A DNA stretch of 64,000 nt from the NCBI GenBank assembly GCA_028288445.1, contig JAQBNT010000156.1:19890-83889 (forward strand), given 5' to 3'. The position numbers and the translations under genes were made by a program. Positions 25,933 to 34,612 of this stretch are shown piece after piece (position 1 is the stretch's first letter; every line of letters begins with the position of its first letter). The notes beneath the pieces were generated by a model. The model was given only the letters and a program-made list of their open reading frames with translations, was not told where the DNA came from and ran no database searches. This DNA comes from Hymenobacter sp. (GTDB lineage: Bacteria > Bacteroidota > Bacteroidia > Cytophagales > Hymenobacteraceae).

Positions 25933-26057
25933 GGTAAAACAAAGATTTTCCTTTCAGAAGCGGTTTTTTTGCCGGAACATTACTTTACCATAGCCTCGCC
26001 ACGCTGCGCCCGCTGGTGCTGGCAGTCTCGTCGCTCTAAATCCCCATACCTCGTTCA

Positions 26058-27749
26058 ATGAACCAGCTCGCTACGATTGATTACATCGTTTTCTTCGTCT
26101 ACTTCATCATCGTGTCCAGCTACGGCATCTGGATTTACCGGCGCAAAACCGGCCACGACGGCACCCTCGAAGGCGATTCCAAAGACTACTTCCTCGCCGA
26201 AGGCTCGCTGACGTGGTGGGCCATCGGCTCCTCGCTCATCGCTTCCAACATCTCGGCCGAGCAGTTTGTGGGCATGTCCGGCTCGGGCTTCAAGATGGGC
26301 CTGGCCATTGCCACCTACGAGTGGATGGCCGCCATTACGCTGGTCGTGGTAGCCGTGTTCTTCATCCCGGTTTACCTGAAGAACAACATCGCCACGATGC
26401 CGCAATTCCTGAGCCAGCGCTACAACAGCACGGTGGCCATGATTATGGCTCTCTTCTGGCTGGCGCTCTACATCGTGGTCAATCTGACCTCCATTCTCTA
26501 CCTCGGGGCCATTGCCATCAGCAGCATCGCCGGCCTAAACCTGACGTTCTGCATGTACATGCTGGCCGGTTTTGCGGTCGTTATCACGCTGGGCGGCATG
26601 AAGGTGATTGGCTTCACCGACGTTATTCAGGTGTTCTTCCTGATTCTCGGCGGCCTGGCCACTACCTACCTGGCCCTGAACCTGGTAGCGGAGCACTACG
26701 GCTCCTCAGGTGTTCTCAGCGGCTTCAACCTGATGACGCAGCACGCCGGTGACCACTTCCAGATGATTTTCAAGCGCGACAACGAAAACTACATCGACTT
26801 GCCCGGCCTCACGGTACTAATAGGGGGCATGTGGATTGTGAACCTGAACTACTGGGGCTGCAACCAATACATCACCCAGCGCGCCCTCGGGGCCGATTTG
26901 CCTACGGCCCGCGCCGGTATCCTGTTCGCCGCTTTCCTCAAGCTGCTGATGCCCGTGATTGTGGTGCTGCCCGGCATCGCCGCCTACGTGCTCTACAAGC
27001 AGGACGTGTTTGGCGAATTCGGCAAGGCCATGGTGTCGGGCGGCGAGCTGAACCCCGACCGCGCATATCCGGTGCTGCTCAACATCCTGCCCGTGGGTTT
27101 GAAGGGCCTGTCCTTCGCCGCCCTCACGGCTGCCGTGGTGGCCTCGCTGGCCGGCAAAGCCAACTCCATCGCCACCATCTTCACCCTTGACGTTTACAAG
27201 AAAGTCATCAACCCCGAAGCCTCGGAAAAGACGCTGGTGAGCACCGGCAAAATTGCCGTAGTGGTGGCCATGGTGCTGGGCGTGCTCATCGCGCCGCACC
27301 TCGGCATCGACAAAAAAGGTGGTTTCCAGTATATTCAGGAGTATACGGGATTTGTGTCGCCGGGCATTTTTGCCATGTTCATCCTAGGCTTCTTCTGGAA
27401 GAAAACGACGTCGAGCGCGGCGCTGTTCGCCACCATTGGTGGCTTCCTGCTCTCGCTGCTGCTCAAGTTCCTGCCCGGCATGGTGAACCTGTCGTTCCTC
27501 TCGCCGTTCGGCTTTGCCGTTAAAAATTCCGCCGGCGTGTATGAAATCCCCTTCCTCGACCGGATGGGTTTCGTGTTCCTCTTCTGCGTGATTGGGATGG
27601 TTATCATCAGCCTGTACGAAAAGAGCCGCGGCGTGAAAACCAACGGCTTGGAAGTAGACCGCAGCATGTTCAAGCCGCAGCCCAGCTTCGCTATCGGCAC
27701 GGCCGTTATTCTGGTCATTCTCACCACGCTGTACACCATCTATTGGTAA
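26058..27749 (+). CDS. Sodium/sugar (SSS) symporter, SglT-like
   Basis: SSLIASNISAEQFVGMSGSGFKMGLAIATYEWMA, WGCNQYITQRALGA, AALTAAVVASLAGKANSIATIFTLDVYKK. Confidence 0.92.
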   Translation: MNQLATIDYIVFFVYFIIVSSYGIWIYRRKTGHDGTLEGDSKDYFLAEGSLTWWAIGSSLIASNISAEQFVGMSGSGFKMGLAIATYEWMAAITLVVVAVFFIPVYLKNNIATMPQFLSQRYNSTVAMIMALFWLALYIVVNLTSILYLGAIAISSIAGLNLTFCMYMLAGFAVVITLGGMKVIGFTDVIQVFFLILGGLATTYLALNLVAEHYGSSGVLSGFNLMTQHAGDHFQMIFKRDNENYIDLPGLTVLIGGMWIVNLNYWGCNQYITQRALGADLPTARAGILFAAFLKLLMPVIVVLPGIAAYVLYKQDVFGEFGKAMVSGGELNPDRAYPVLLNILPVGLKGLSFAALTAAVVASLAGKANSIATIFTLDVYKKVINPEASEKTLVSTGKIAVVVAMVLGVLIAPHLGIDKKGGFQYIQEYTGFVSPGIFAMFILGFFWKKTTSSAALFATIGGFLLSLLLKFLPGMVNLSFLSPFGFAVKNSAGVYEIPFLDRMGFVFLFCVIGMVIISLYEKSRGVKTNGLEVDRSMFKPQPSFAIGTAVILVILTTLYTIYW

Positions 27750-27771
27750 TACCGGGCTTGCGTGATTTCAC

Positions 27772-27848
27772 GCAGGGTTAAAAACGTAGTGTCCCGCAGT
27801 GTCGTTCTTTCATTAGAGCACTGCGGGACACTGCGTTTTTAACCCTGC
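27772..27848. repeat. Long inverted repeat (30-bp arms) downstream of the symporter
   Basis: gcagggttaaaaacgtagtgtcccgcagtg ... cactgcgggacactgcgtttttaaccctgc. Confidence 0.9.
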
Positions 27849-27930
27849 GAGACACTGCATGAAATAATATCAGGGCCAGTTATTTAAGTGAAAAATCTTA
27901 CGCACATGACGGGTGCCTTTTGCTGATTCC

Positions 27931-27966
27931 GGCCTCGACGGGCGGGAGTCCAATCCCGTCGGAGCC
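27931..27966. other. Hairpin resembling a tRNA 3' half but not a tRNA
   Basis: ggcctcgacggg-cgggagtccaat-cccgtcggagcc. Confidence 0.5.
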
Positions 27967-28149
27967 ATCTTTTAGGGGCGGAGTGGAATTGAATTAGGGT
28001 TTAAATTGTCTTATTCCGTAGTCGAATAGGCAAGAACAATGATTCGGGCAATATTGATTTGGACTGGTGGCGAATAGCTCCATAAATTAGCAGTGTCCGG
28101 ACGCGCTGCCCGCGTCGGCAGCCCCTCCCCCCAAATCCCACCCCTACCC

Positions 28150-29106
28150 ATGCGCGCACTTTTCCTCTTTTCCCTGCTACTGCTGAGCTTCTCCGGCTTC
28201 GCCCAAACCAAGCAATTCTTGGTGGCCCAGGATGGTAGCGGAGCCTACCGCACTGTGCAGGCCGCCCTCGACGCGGTGCCCAAAAACAACACCACGCCCA
28301 TCATTATCTTCATCCGCAAGGGGGTTTACAAGGAGAAGCTGAACCTGGCCAAAAAGCAGAATTTCGTGCGCCTGGTGGGTGAGGAAGTGAACACCACCGT
28401 GCTCACCTACGACGACTACAACGGCCGCACCCCCGCCAACGGCGAGCCCCTGGGCACGTCCGAAGCTTCCAGCTTCCGGGTCTTCGGCAACGACTTTTCG
28501 GCCATCAACCTCACCTTCGAGAACACCGCTGGCACCGTGGGCCAGGGCCCCGCCATGTGGGTATATGGCGACAAAGCCCAGTTCGAAAATTGCCGCTTCC
28601 TGGGCTTCCGCGACACGCTGTACCCCTACGGCTACGGCAGCCGACAGTATTATAAGAACTGCTACATCGAAGGCACCACTGATTTTATCCTGGGCTCGGC
28701 CACGGCGTGGTTTGAGGATTGCACGCTGTTTTGCAAGGCGGGCGGCACCGTCATCATGGCCCCATCCACGCCCGACAGCATCCGCTACGGCTTTGTGCTA
28801 CAGCGCTGCAAGATTGTGGGCGATGGTACGCCCGGCTCCCTTTTCCTGGCCCGCCCCTGGAAGCCCGCCGCCAAAACCGTGCTGCTCAACTGCGAGCTGA
28901 GCGCCCTCATCACCCCCAAGGGCTGGGACCACTGGGGCAAGGAAAGCAACAAACAGGATGCCTTTTTTGGCGAGTTCAAGTCCATCGGTCCCGGCGCGGC
29001 GCCCAAGGCGCGCATCCTGTGGTCGCACCAGCTTACGCCGCAGCAGGCCGCCTTCTACACCCGCGAAACCGTGCTCGGCGGTTGGGTGCCAAGCGTGCCG
29101 CAGTAA
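28150..29106 (+). CDS. Pectinesterase (CE8)
   Basis: DGSGAYRTVQAALDAVP, GQGPAMWVYGDKAQFENCRFLGFRDTLY, GTTDFILGSATAWFEDC, LARPWKP motifs. Confidence 0.95.
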   Translation: MRALFLFSLLLLSFSGFAQTKQFLVAQDGSGAYRTVQAALDAVPKNNTTPIIIFIRKGVYKEKLNLAKKQNFVRLVGEEVNTTVLTYDDYNGRTPANGEPLGTSEASSFRVFGNDFSAINLTFENTAGTVGQGPAMWVYGDKAQFENCRFLGFRDTLYPYGYGSRQYYKNCYIEGTTDFILGSATAWFEDCTLFCKAGGTVIMAPSTPDSIRYGFVLQRCKIVGDGTPGSLFLARPWKPAAKTVLLNCELSALITPKGWDHWGKESNKQDAFFGEFKSIGPGAAPKARILWSHQLTPQQAAFYTRETVLGGWVPSVPQ

Positions 29107-29132
29107 GCGGCATGCTGGCAGTTGTTTACCGG

Positions 29133-29180
29133 TAGCCCCGGGAGCTTGGCGGCACCAGAGCGCCTAGCTTCCGGGGCTTT
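29133..29180 (+). terminator. Terminator-like hairpin
   Basis: agccccgggagcttggcg ... cgcctagcttccggggctttttctt. Confidence 0.75.
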
Positions 29181-29375
29181 TTCTTGCCTTGGCATGACAG
29201 AATCGGCGGATTTTATGAAAAATATCGGTAAACCTCAAGCAAGTCGACTTTCTTAGTAAAGTTCAATAATGGGTCATGTTGAAGCGGGGCGTATGAGATG
29301 AATGCCCTTCGTTGGGTTTTTAGGGTCTGAGGCAATTTCAAGCCATGGTATGGGTAGGAGAGGGGTACATGGCAT

Positions 29376-29396
29376 CGTTCCCGGCAACGATTGCAC
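29376..29396 (+). promoter_or_regulatory. Candidate operator site D upstream of kduD
   Basis: CGTTCCCGGCAACGATTGCAC (20/21), 126 bp upstream of ATG 29522. Confidence 0.65.
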
Positions 29397-29521
29397 AAAA
29401 AAATATTGTCCAACTCTTGCTTTTGGCTGAGGCTTCACCAAACCTTTAAGAAGCAGGACCGGCCCCAACTGCATTTTTGGGCTTGTTGGCCCTGCTTCAT
29501 CCTCTCAACATCGTCCCTTTT

Positions 29522-30292
29522 ATGACCGCATTTTCTTCTGCATTTAGCTTAGCCGGCAAGCGGGCCCTCGTTACGGGTTGCGACCGGGGTATCGGGCAGG
29601 CCATCGCCCTCGGTTTGGCTGAGGCGGGCGCTGATATCATCGGCGTATCCATGCACATGCCCGCCGGCGGCGAAACCGAAGTAGCGGTGCAGGCGCTGGG
29701 CCGCGAGTACCGGGGCTACCAGGCCGATTTCGGCAAGCTGGACGAATTGCAGGGCTTTATCAAGGAAGTGCAGGCAGATTTTCCGGTTATCGACATTCTG
29801 TTCAACAACGCCGGCATCATCCGCCGCGCCCCCGCCGCCGCGCATTCCGACGAAGACTGGGATGCCGTGCTGAGCATTAACCTCGACGCGCCGTTCCGTT
29901 TGGCCCGCGCCATTGGCGGCCAGATGCTGAAAAACGGCAGCGGCAAAATCATTTTCACTGCCTCGCTGCTCACCTTTCAGGGCGGCATCAACGTGCCCAG
30001 CTACGCGGCCAGCAAAGGCGGCGTGGGCAGCTTGGTGAAAGCCCTTGCCAACGAGTGGGCCGGCCAGGGAGTGAACGTGAACGCCATCGCGCCCGGCTAC
30101 GTGGCCACCGACAACACCGCCGCCCTGCGTCAGGACGAGGAGCGCAGCGCCGCCATCCTCTCGCGTATTCCGGCCGGCCGCTGGGCCTTGCCTACGGACT
30201 ACCAGGGCCCCGCCGTGTTCCTGGCCTCGGCCGCCAGCGACTACGTGCACGGCACCATCCTCACCGTCGATGGCGGCTGGATGGGACGGTAG
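29522..30292 (+). CDS. kduD: 2-dehydro-3-deoxy-D-gluconate 5-dehydrogenase
   Basis: SDR: FSLAGKRALVTGCDRGIGQAIALGLAEAGADIIGVS, NNAGIIRRAPA, PSYAASKGGVGSLVKALANEWA; adjacent to kduI. Confidence 0.93.
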   Translation: MTAFSSAFSLAGKRALVTGCDRGIGQAIALGLAEAGADIIGVSMHMPAGGETEVAVQALGREYRGYQADFGKLDELQGFIKEVQADFPVIDILFNNAGIIRRAPAAAHSDEDWDAVLSINLDAPFRLARAIGGQMLKNGSGKIIFTASLLTFQGGINVPSYAASKGGVGSLVKALANEWAGQGVNVNAIAPGYVATDNTAALRQDEERSAAILSRIPAGRWALPTDYQGPAVFLASAASDYVHGTILTVDGGWMGR

Positions 30293-30298
30293 CTTTGC

Positions 30299-30385
30299 AA
30301 TGAGGAATGAAGAATGAGGAATGAAGAATTGCTTCACCTGATTCATTAGCAACAATTCCTCATTCTTCATTCCTCATTCTTCATT
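30299..30385. repeat. Hairpin whose arms are heptanucleotide tandem repeats
   Basis: aatgaggaatgaagaatgaggaatgaagaatt ... aattcctcattcttcattcctcattcttcatt. Confidence 0.9.
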
Positions 30386-30392
30386 AAAAAAG

Positions 30393-31223
30393 ATGACTCA
30401 GCGCTTTGCCATTGGTCCCCGCGAAACTTCAACCCTCAACACGAGTGGTATCCGGGAGCATTTCCTGATTGAAAATATCTTCACGGCCGGCGAAATCGAG
30501 CTGACCTACACGCACTACGACCGCATGATTGTGGGCGGCGCACAGCCCGCTTCGGCCGCGCTGACGCTGCCGTGCCCCGAGTCGCTGAAGGCCAACTTCT
30601 TCCTGGAGCGCCGCGAGTTGGGCGCGCTCAACGTGGGCGGCGCTGGCACCGTGACGGTGGACGGCACCGTGTACGAGTTGGGCAATCAGGACTGCCTTTA
30701 CGTGGGCATGGGCAGCAAGGAAGTGGCCTTCGCCAGCGCCGACGCGGCCAATCCGGCCAAATTTTACCTGCTTTCGGCCCCGGCCCACGCGGTGCACCCC
30801 ACCGCCCGCCGCACCCAGGCCGAAGCCACGCCCGTGCAAATGGGTGCCCTGGAAACCGCCAACGAGCGCACCATCTACAAATACATCTACGCCGAAGGCA
30901 TCCAGAGCTGCCAGCTGGTGATGGGCCTGACCCAGCTCAAAGCCGGCAACGTGTGGAACACCATGCCCTCGCATACCCACGACCGGCGCATGGAGGCTTA
31001 CCTCTACTTCAACATGCCCCAGGGCCAGCGCGTGCTGCACCTGCTGGGCGAGCCCACCGAAACCCGCCCGCTGTGGGTGAGCAACGAGCAGGCCATTCTC
31101 TCGCCGCCGTGGTCCATCCACACCGGCTGCGGCACCAGCAACTATGCCTTCATCTGGGGCATGGCCGGCGAAAACCGCGAATACACCGACATGGACGCCG
31201 TGCCCCTCGACACGCTGCGATAG
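30393..31223 (+). CDS. kduI: 5-dehydro-4-deoxy-D-glucuronate isomerase
   Basis: YTHYDRMIVGGAQP, WNTMPSHTHDRRMEAYLYFN, PPWSIHTGCGTSNYAFIWGMAGEN motifs. Confidence 0.97.
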   Translation: MTQRFAIGPRETSTLNTSGIREHFLIENIFTAGEIELTYTHYDRMIVGGAQPASAALTLPCPESLKANFFLERRELGALNVGGAGTVTVDGTVYELGNQDCLYVGMGSKEVAFASADAANPAKFYLLSAPAHAVHPTARRTQAEATPVQMGALETANERTIYKYIYAEGIQSCQLVMGLTQLKAGNVWNTMPSHTHDRRMEAYLYFNMPQGQRVLHLLGEPTETRPLWVSNEQAILSPPWSIHTGCGTSNYAFIWGMAGENREYTDMDAVPLDTLR

Positions 31224-31264
31224 CCACCTGATTAAAAAAACTCCCACCCAAATTTAGTTATCTG

Positions 31265-34200
31265 ATGAAAAAACATCTTCTCCTGCTTTGGCTGCTGCTC
31301 CTAGGGAGTATCGGGCTGGCGGCGGCGCAAAGTCGCCAGGTTCAGGGCGTTGTGAAAGCGGCCGACGGGGAAACCCTGCCGGGCGTGACCGTACTGGTAG
31401 AAGGTACCACCAACGGTGCCTCGACCGGGCCGAATGGCGACTTTTCCATTACGCTGCCCGCCAATAGCACCAACACCACGTTGCGGTTCAGCTACGTGGG
31501 CTACGTGTCGCAGGCCGTGAAGGTGGGCGACAAATCGTCCATCAACGTCACGTTGGCTGCTGATAGCAAGCAGCTGGACGACGTGGTGGTTATCGGCTTT
31601 CAGGAAGTGCAGCGCCGCGATGTAACCGGCTCAGTTGCTTCGGTGAATGCGCAGCAAATCAAGGATATTCCGGTGAACTCGGCGGCCGAAGCGCTGTCGG
31701 GCCGCCTGGCCGGGGTGCAGGTCACTTCCTCGGAGGGCCAGCCCGGCTCTTCGGTGCAGGTACGGGTGCGGGGCGGCGGTTCCATCACGCAGGACAACTC
31801 GCCGCTGTACGTGGTGGACGGGGTGCAGGTAGAAAATGCCCTGGCAGTGCTCTCGCCGCAGGACATCGCCTCCGTGGATGTGCTGAAGGATGCCTCGGCC
31901 ACGGCCATTTACGGTGCCCGTGGGGCCAACGGTGTGGTTATCATCACCACTAAAGGCGGCAAGGAAGGCCGTACTACCGTGACGTACAACGGCTTTGCCG
32001 GCTTCCGCCGCATCGTGAAAACGCTGCCCGTGCTGCAATCGGCCGATTATGTAGACTATGCCTATGAAAAGTCGCGCATCTCGGGCGGCACGGCGCTGAC
32101 GGGCTTCAAGAGCCGTTTTGGCAGCCTTACTTTCCGCGACCAGCGGCCGTATAGCAGCACGGTGCCCGGCTACGACACGCTGGGTGTATCGCGCAACGCG
32201 GACTTCATCAACTGGCAGGACCGGGTGTTTGGCGGCGATGCGTTCCAGCAAACCCACAACGTATCGGTGGCCGGCGGGGCCAAGGGCACGACTTACGCCC
32301 TGAGCCTGACGCGCAACGATGAAAACGGCATTCAGCTTAACACCGGCTTTGTGCGGAACCTGGTGAACTTCCGCTTCGACCACAAGGCTAGCGACAAGTT
32401 CCGGGTGGGCTTCACCAGCCGTCTCACCGACCAGGTGGTGACGGGTGCTGGTACTTCCAGCTCCATCACGGCCCCCACCACCAGCACGCGCCTGCGCAAT
32501 GCGCTGGTGTACCTGCCCATTCTGACAGCGGCGCAGGCCAACGCGGGCGTGCCGGTAGACGACTACCCGGACGACGAGTTCTTCTCGGCCTCGAACTCGC
32601 TTTCGAACCCGATTCTGACCATCAACAACGAGGTGCGCAAAAACCGCAGCCGCGTGTTCAACCTGAGCGGCAACGCCAGCTATAACTTCACCAAAAACCT
32701 GTCGTTCCGCTCCACGCTGGGCTTCGACTACACCACTGCGCGGGTGGAGGACTTCTACGGCCAGTACTCGCCGGCGGTGCGCACCCAGAGCGGCCTGCCC
32801 TACATTTCCATCGGCACGACTCAAGCCGTGACGCTCAACAACTCGAATGTGCTGAGCTACACGGTGAAATTTGGTAAGAATACCTTCGACGGCGTGCTGG
32901 GCGAGGAAACTTACCAGCGCCGCAACCCTTACCTGAACGTGACGAGCTACTACCTGCCCAAGGGCATCTCGTTCGAGCGGGCCGTAGACAACATCGGCCA
33001 GCGTGACCCCAACGCCCCCGCCACGCCCCAGCTCGGGCCGCTGACCGGCGTGACCGAAGACTCGCGCCTGCTCTCGGGCTTCGGCCGCCTCAACTACAAC
33101 TACGACGGCAAGTACCTCTTCACGGCCACGTTCCGGGCCGATGGCTCGTCGAAGTTCAAGGGCAGCAACAAGGTGGGCTACTTTCCGGCGGCTTCGGCGG
33201 CCTGGCGCATCTCGCAGGAGAAATTCATGGAGCCCTTCGCGGCCACCGTCACCGATGCCAAGCTGCGCCTGAGCTACGGCCTGTCGGGCAACAACCGCAT
33301 CAAGGATTTTCTATATGACCCGCTGTTTGGTACCAGCACGCTGGAAACCATCCGGGACGGCAGCCTGCTCAATACGTATTACGCCCTCAACGAAAACCTG
33401 ACGCCGGGCGTGGCGGCCACCTCGCTGGCCAACCCCAACCTGAAGTGGGAAACCACGGCCTCGACCAACGTGGGCTTCGACCTGGGCCTGTTCAACAACC
33501 GCCTGCAGCTTACGGCCGATGCCTACTACAACCGCACTTCCGACCTGCTGCTGAACCTGAGCATCAACCCCAGCAGCGGCTACCTCACGCAGCTCATCAA
33601 CATCGGGGCTACCTCGAACCGCGGCTTGGAGCTGCAGGCTACCGGCACCATCATTAAAACGCCGGATTTCACCTGGTCGGCCAACACCAACTTCTCCTTC
33701 AACCGCAACCGCGTGGAGGACCTGGGCGGTCTGGCGGCGCTGCCCATTCAGTATTCGGGCTGGGCCAGCACGGCCATCACCGGCGACTACTATGTGGCCG
33801 TGGGCCAGCCCGTGGGCCTGATGTACGGCTACGTGACGGACTTCTCAAACGGTGGCAAGGGCTTCTATACCGCCGATGACTTCAAGGGCTACAACGCCGC
33901 CAGCAACCAGTGGATTCTGAAGGATGGCATAGCCAGCGATAAAGGCGTGACCGGCTTCAGCAGCAGCGAGGTAACCCCCGGCACCATCAAGCTGAAGGAC
34001 CTCAACGGCGACGGACAGATAACGCCCGACGACCGCCAGGTTATCGGCAACGCCAACCCCAAGTTCACGGGTGGCCTCAACCAGCAGTTTGCCTACAAGA
34101 ATTTCGATGCCAGCATCTTCCTGAACTGGGTGGTGGGCAACGACATCTACAACGCCAACAAGATTGAGCTGACCTCGTACCTGGCCGGCGGCAACCTGGC

Positions 34201-34600
34201 CAACGGCCTGGCCGTGATGAAAGACCGGTACCGCCAGATTGACGAGAACGGTACCATCATCACCGACCTGGCCACCTCGGCCCGCGTGAATCAGAACGCC
34301 AGCATCTGGAGCCCCACGCGCCAGTTGTTCCTGCACTCCTGGGCCATCGAGGACGGCTCGTTTCTGCGCATCAACAACGTGACCATGGGCTACACGCTCC
34401 CCAAGTCGGTTTCGCAGTACGCCAAGCTCCAATCGGCGCGTTTCTACGTGACGCTCAACAACCTCTACACGTTCACCAAATACACCGGCTTCGACCCCGA
34501 AGTCAACACCCGCCGCTCTACCTCGCTCACGCCGGGTGTCGACTACGCGGCGTATCCGCGCAGCCGCGCCTTCCTGTTTGGCATGAACCTGACTTTCTAA
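31265..34600 (+). CDS. SusC/RagA family TonB-linked outer membrane protein
   Basis: VQGVVKAADGETLPGVTVLVEGTTNGASTGPNGDFSI, SVQVRVRGGGSITQDNSPLYVVDGV, DASATAIYGARGANGVVIITTK. Confidence 0.97.
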   Translation: MKKHLLLLWLLLLGSIGLAAAQSRQVQGVVKAADGETLPGVTVLVEGTTNGASTGPNGDFSITLPANSTNTTLRFSYVGYVSQAVKVGDKSSINVTLAADSKQLDDVVVIGFQEVQRRDVTGSVASVNAQQIKDIPVNSAAEALSGRLAGVQVTSSEGQPGSSVQVRVRGGGSITQDNSPLYVVDGVQVENALAVLSPQDIASVDVLKDASATAIYGARGANGVVIITTKGGKEGRTTVTYNGFAGFRRIVKTLPVLQSADYVDYAYEKSRISGGTALTGFKSRFGSLTFRDQRPYSSTVPGYDTLGVSRNADFINWQDRVFGGDAFQQTHNVSVAGGAKGTTYALSLTRNDENGIQLNTGFVRNLVNFRFDHKASDKFRVGFTSRLTDQVVTGAGTSSSITAPTTSTRLRNALVYLPILTAAQANAGVPVDDYPDDEFFSASNSLSNPILTINNEVRKNRSRVFNLSGNASYNFTKNLSFRSTLGFDYTTARVEDFYGQYSPAVRTQSGLPYISIGTTQAVTLNNSNVLSYTVKFGKNTFDGVLGEETYQRRNPYLNVTSYYLPKGISFERAVDNIGQRDPNAPATPQLGPLTGVTEDSRLLSGFGRLNYNYDGKYLFTATFRADGSSKFKGSNKVGYFPAASAAWRISQEKFMEPFAATVTDAKLRLSYGLSGNNRIKDFLYDPLFGTSTLETIRDGSLLNTYYALNENLTPGVAATSLANPNLKWETTASTNVGFDLGLFNNRLQLTADAYYNRTSDLLLNLSINPSSGYLTQLINIGATSNRGLELQATGTIIKTPDFTWSANTNFSFNRNRVEDLGGLAALPIQYSGWASTAITGDYYVAVGQPVGLMYGYVTDFSNGGKGFYTADDFKGYNAASNQWILKDGIASDKGVTGFSSSEVTPGTIKLKDLNGDGQITPDDRQVIGNANPKFTGGLNQQFAYKNFDASIFLNWVVGNDIYNANKIELTSYLAGGNLANGLAVMKDRYRQIDENGTIITDLATSARVNQNASIWSPTRQLFLHSWAIEDGSFLRINNVTMGYTLPKSVSQYAKLQSARFYVTLNNLYTFTKYTGFDPEVNTRRSTSLTPGVDYAAYPRSRAFLFGMNLTF

Positions 34601-34612
34601 TTGCTTCCTATC

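Noticed and set aside
27880-27970. Possible tRNA ending ...cgggagtccaatcccgtcggagcca
   Set aside because: No matching 5' acceptor, D-arm or anticodon arm upstream, and T-loop is not canonical
28034-28056. Possible operator site gaacaatgattcgggcaatattg before the pectinesterase
   Set aside because: Too many differences from the AACGATTGCGC core and spacing about 100 bp; not better than chance by eye
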